Positions 57,710 through 57,838 of a stretch of 57,838 nt of DNA are shown here, piece after piece. The stretch's first letter is position 1; the number at the start of each line of letters is the position of its first letter. The notes under the pieces are model-generated. The model did no database searches and was not told the origin of the DNA. It was given only the letters and a program-made list of their open reading frames with translations. This DNA is from Tersicoccus phoenicis (GTDB lineage Bacteria > Actinomycetota > Actinomycetes > Actinomycetales > Micrococcaceae). The stretch lies in contig NZ_MRDE01000050.1 of NCBI RefSeq assembly GCF_001968835.1, positions 1-57,838 of the forward strand, in the 5' to 3' direction. The position numbers were made by a program, and so were the translations under genes.

Positions 57710-57838
57710 GGCCGGTGGGTGTTAGGCGGCGAGTTGCATCTCGTCGGCTGATGGCTGGTTGATCCACGTGGCAGGCTGCCGGTCGAGGATCTTGGGTCGG
57801 GCCTCGGCGCGGGCGGTGAACCGCTCGGGGTGGGCTTT
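57689..57838 (-). mobile_element. Insertion sequence end (IS3-like), runs off the window
   Basis: The left boundary is placed where DUF1156 similarity stops. The end sequence starts GGAATTTGTCAAGGCGGATG and is followed, after about 30 bp, by the stop codon of a minus-strand transposase. Only 150 bp are inside the window, so the second inverted repeat and the target duplication cannot be seen. Confidence 0.75.
57722..57838 (-). CDS. Transposase C-terminus (partial)
   Basis: The last 38 residues of a transposase, open to the window edge: HPERFTARAEARPKIL followed by WINQP. A HPERF...P...WIN pattern is typical of the C-terminal end of IS3-family (OrfB, rve integrase) transposases. The stop TAA at 57724-57722 lies close to the IS end, as is usual for this family. 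Confidence 0.65.
   Translation of the reverse strand, partial: KAHPERFTARAEARPKILDRQPATWINQPSADEMQLAA

Overview
The window is a high-GC chromosomal segment of an actinobacterium, most probably of the order Micrococcales. The evidence is the conserved gene order (rpiB, nei, tRNA-Gly, tRNA-Pro, tig, clpP1, clpP2, clpX, valS, ileS, folC, ndk, rne, rplU, rpmA, obg, proB, proA, nadD, rsfS), the frequent GTG starts, the ATGA/GTGA gene junctions, a VKOR homologue and a translational T-box before ileS. Genus cannot be assigned from the sequence alone. No rRNA operon or CRISPR array is present.

Layout. 1-627 is a gene-free block of repeated hairpins. 628-8141 is a housekeeping block: rpiB, a Nei/Fpg glycosylase, tRNA-Gly (minus), tRNA-Pro, trigger factor, the two ClpP subunits, ClpX and an RDD membrane protein. 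8181-13797 is a tricarboxylate uptake module: a CitAB/DcuSR-type two-component pair on the minus strand, diverging from tctC-tctB-tctA across a promoter region with a 14-bp perfect palindrome. A DsbA-like protein with a one-cysteine CPFA motif and a convergent valS follow. 17257-20739 is accessory: long direct repeats, an AbiEi/DUF559-like protein, a compact operon of a small ORF, two GNAT acetyltransferases and a DUF6314 protein, then a long palindrome and tandem repeats.

20740-30700 holds an APC permease, a T-box controlled ileS-folC-DUF4233 operon, a divergent HAL/PAL-like protein that lacks the serine of the MIO triad, a decayed VapBC module and ndk. 30807-43016 holds VKOR, an RNase E/G with very long low-complexity arms, a TPP-riboswitch thiM-thiE-thiD operon, a DUF4870 protein, rplU-rpmA-obg and proB. 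43017-46269 has palindromic elements, an SMP-30-like protein, a frameshifted nucleoside-kinase-like pseudogene and an iron-dependent alcohol dehydrogenase. 46293-53491 has proA, a CynX-like transporter, remnants of an ATPase and of a YhcG-type nuclease, then nadD, rsfS and a histidine phosphatase.

The last 4.2 kb, after tRNA-Ala, looks like the start of a genomic island. It holds a 1203-residue SNF2-type helicase with a C-terminal DUF3883 nuclease-like domain, translationally coupled to a DUF1156 methyltransferase gene. That gene is cut off after about 74 codons by an insertion sequence that continues beyond the window. The pair resembles the DISARM/ARMADA-like class of phage-defence loci and is the best candidate for an unusual system here, although only its first gene is complete. 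Other observations worth attention are the HAL-like protein with altered active-site motifs, a set of intergenic palindromes whose arms differ between copies but stay complementary within each copy, and several toxin, nuclease and ATPase remnants that mark decayed mobile or defence genes.
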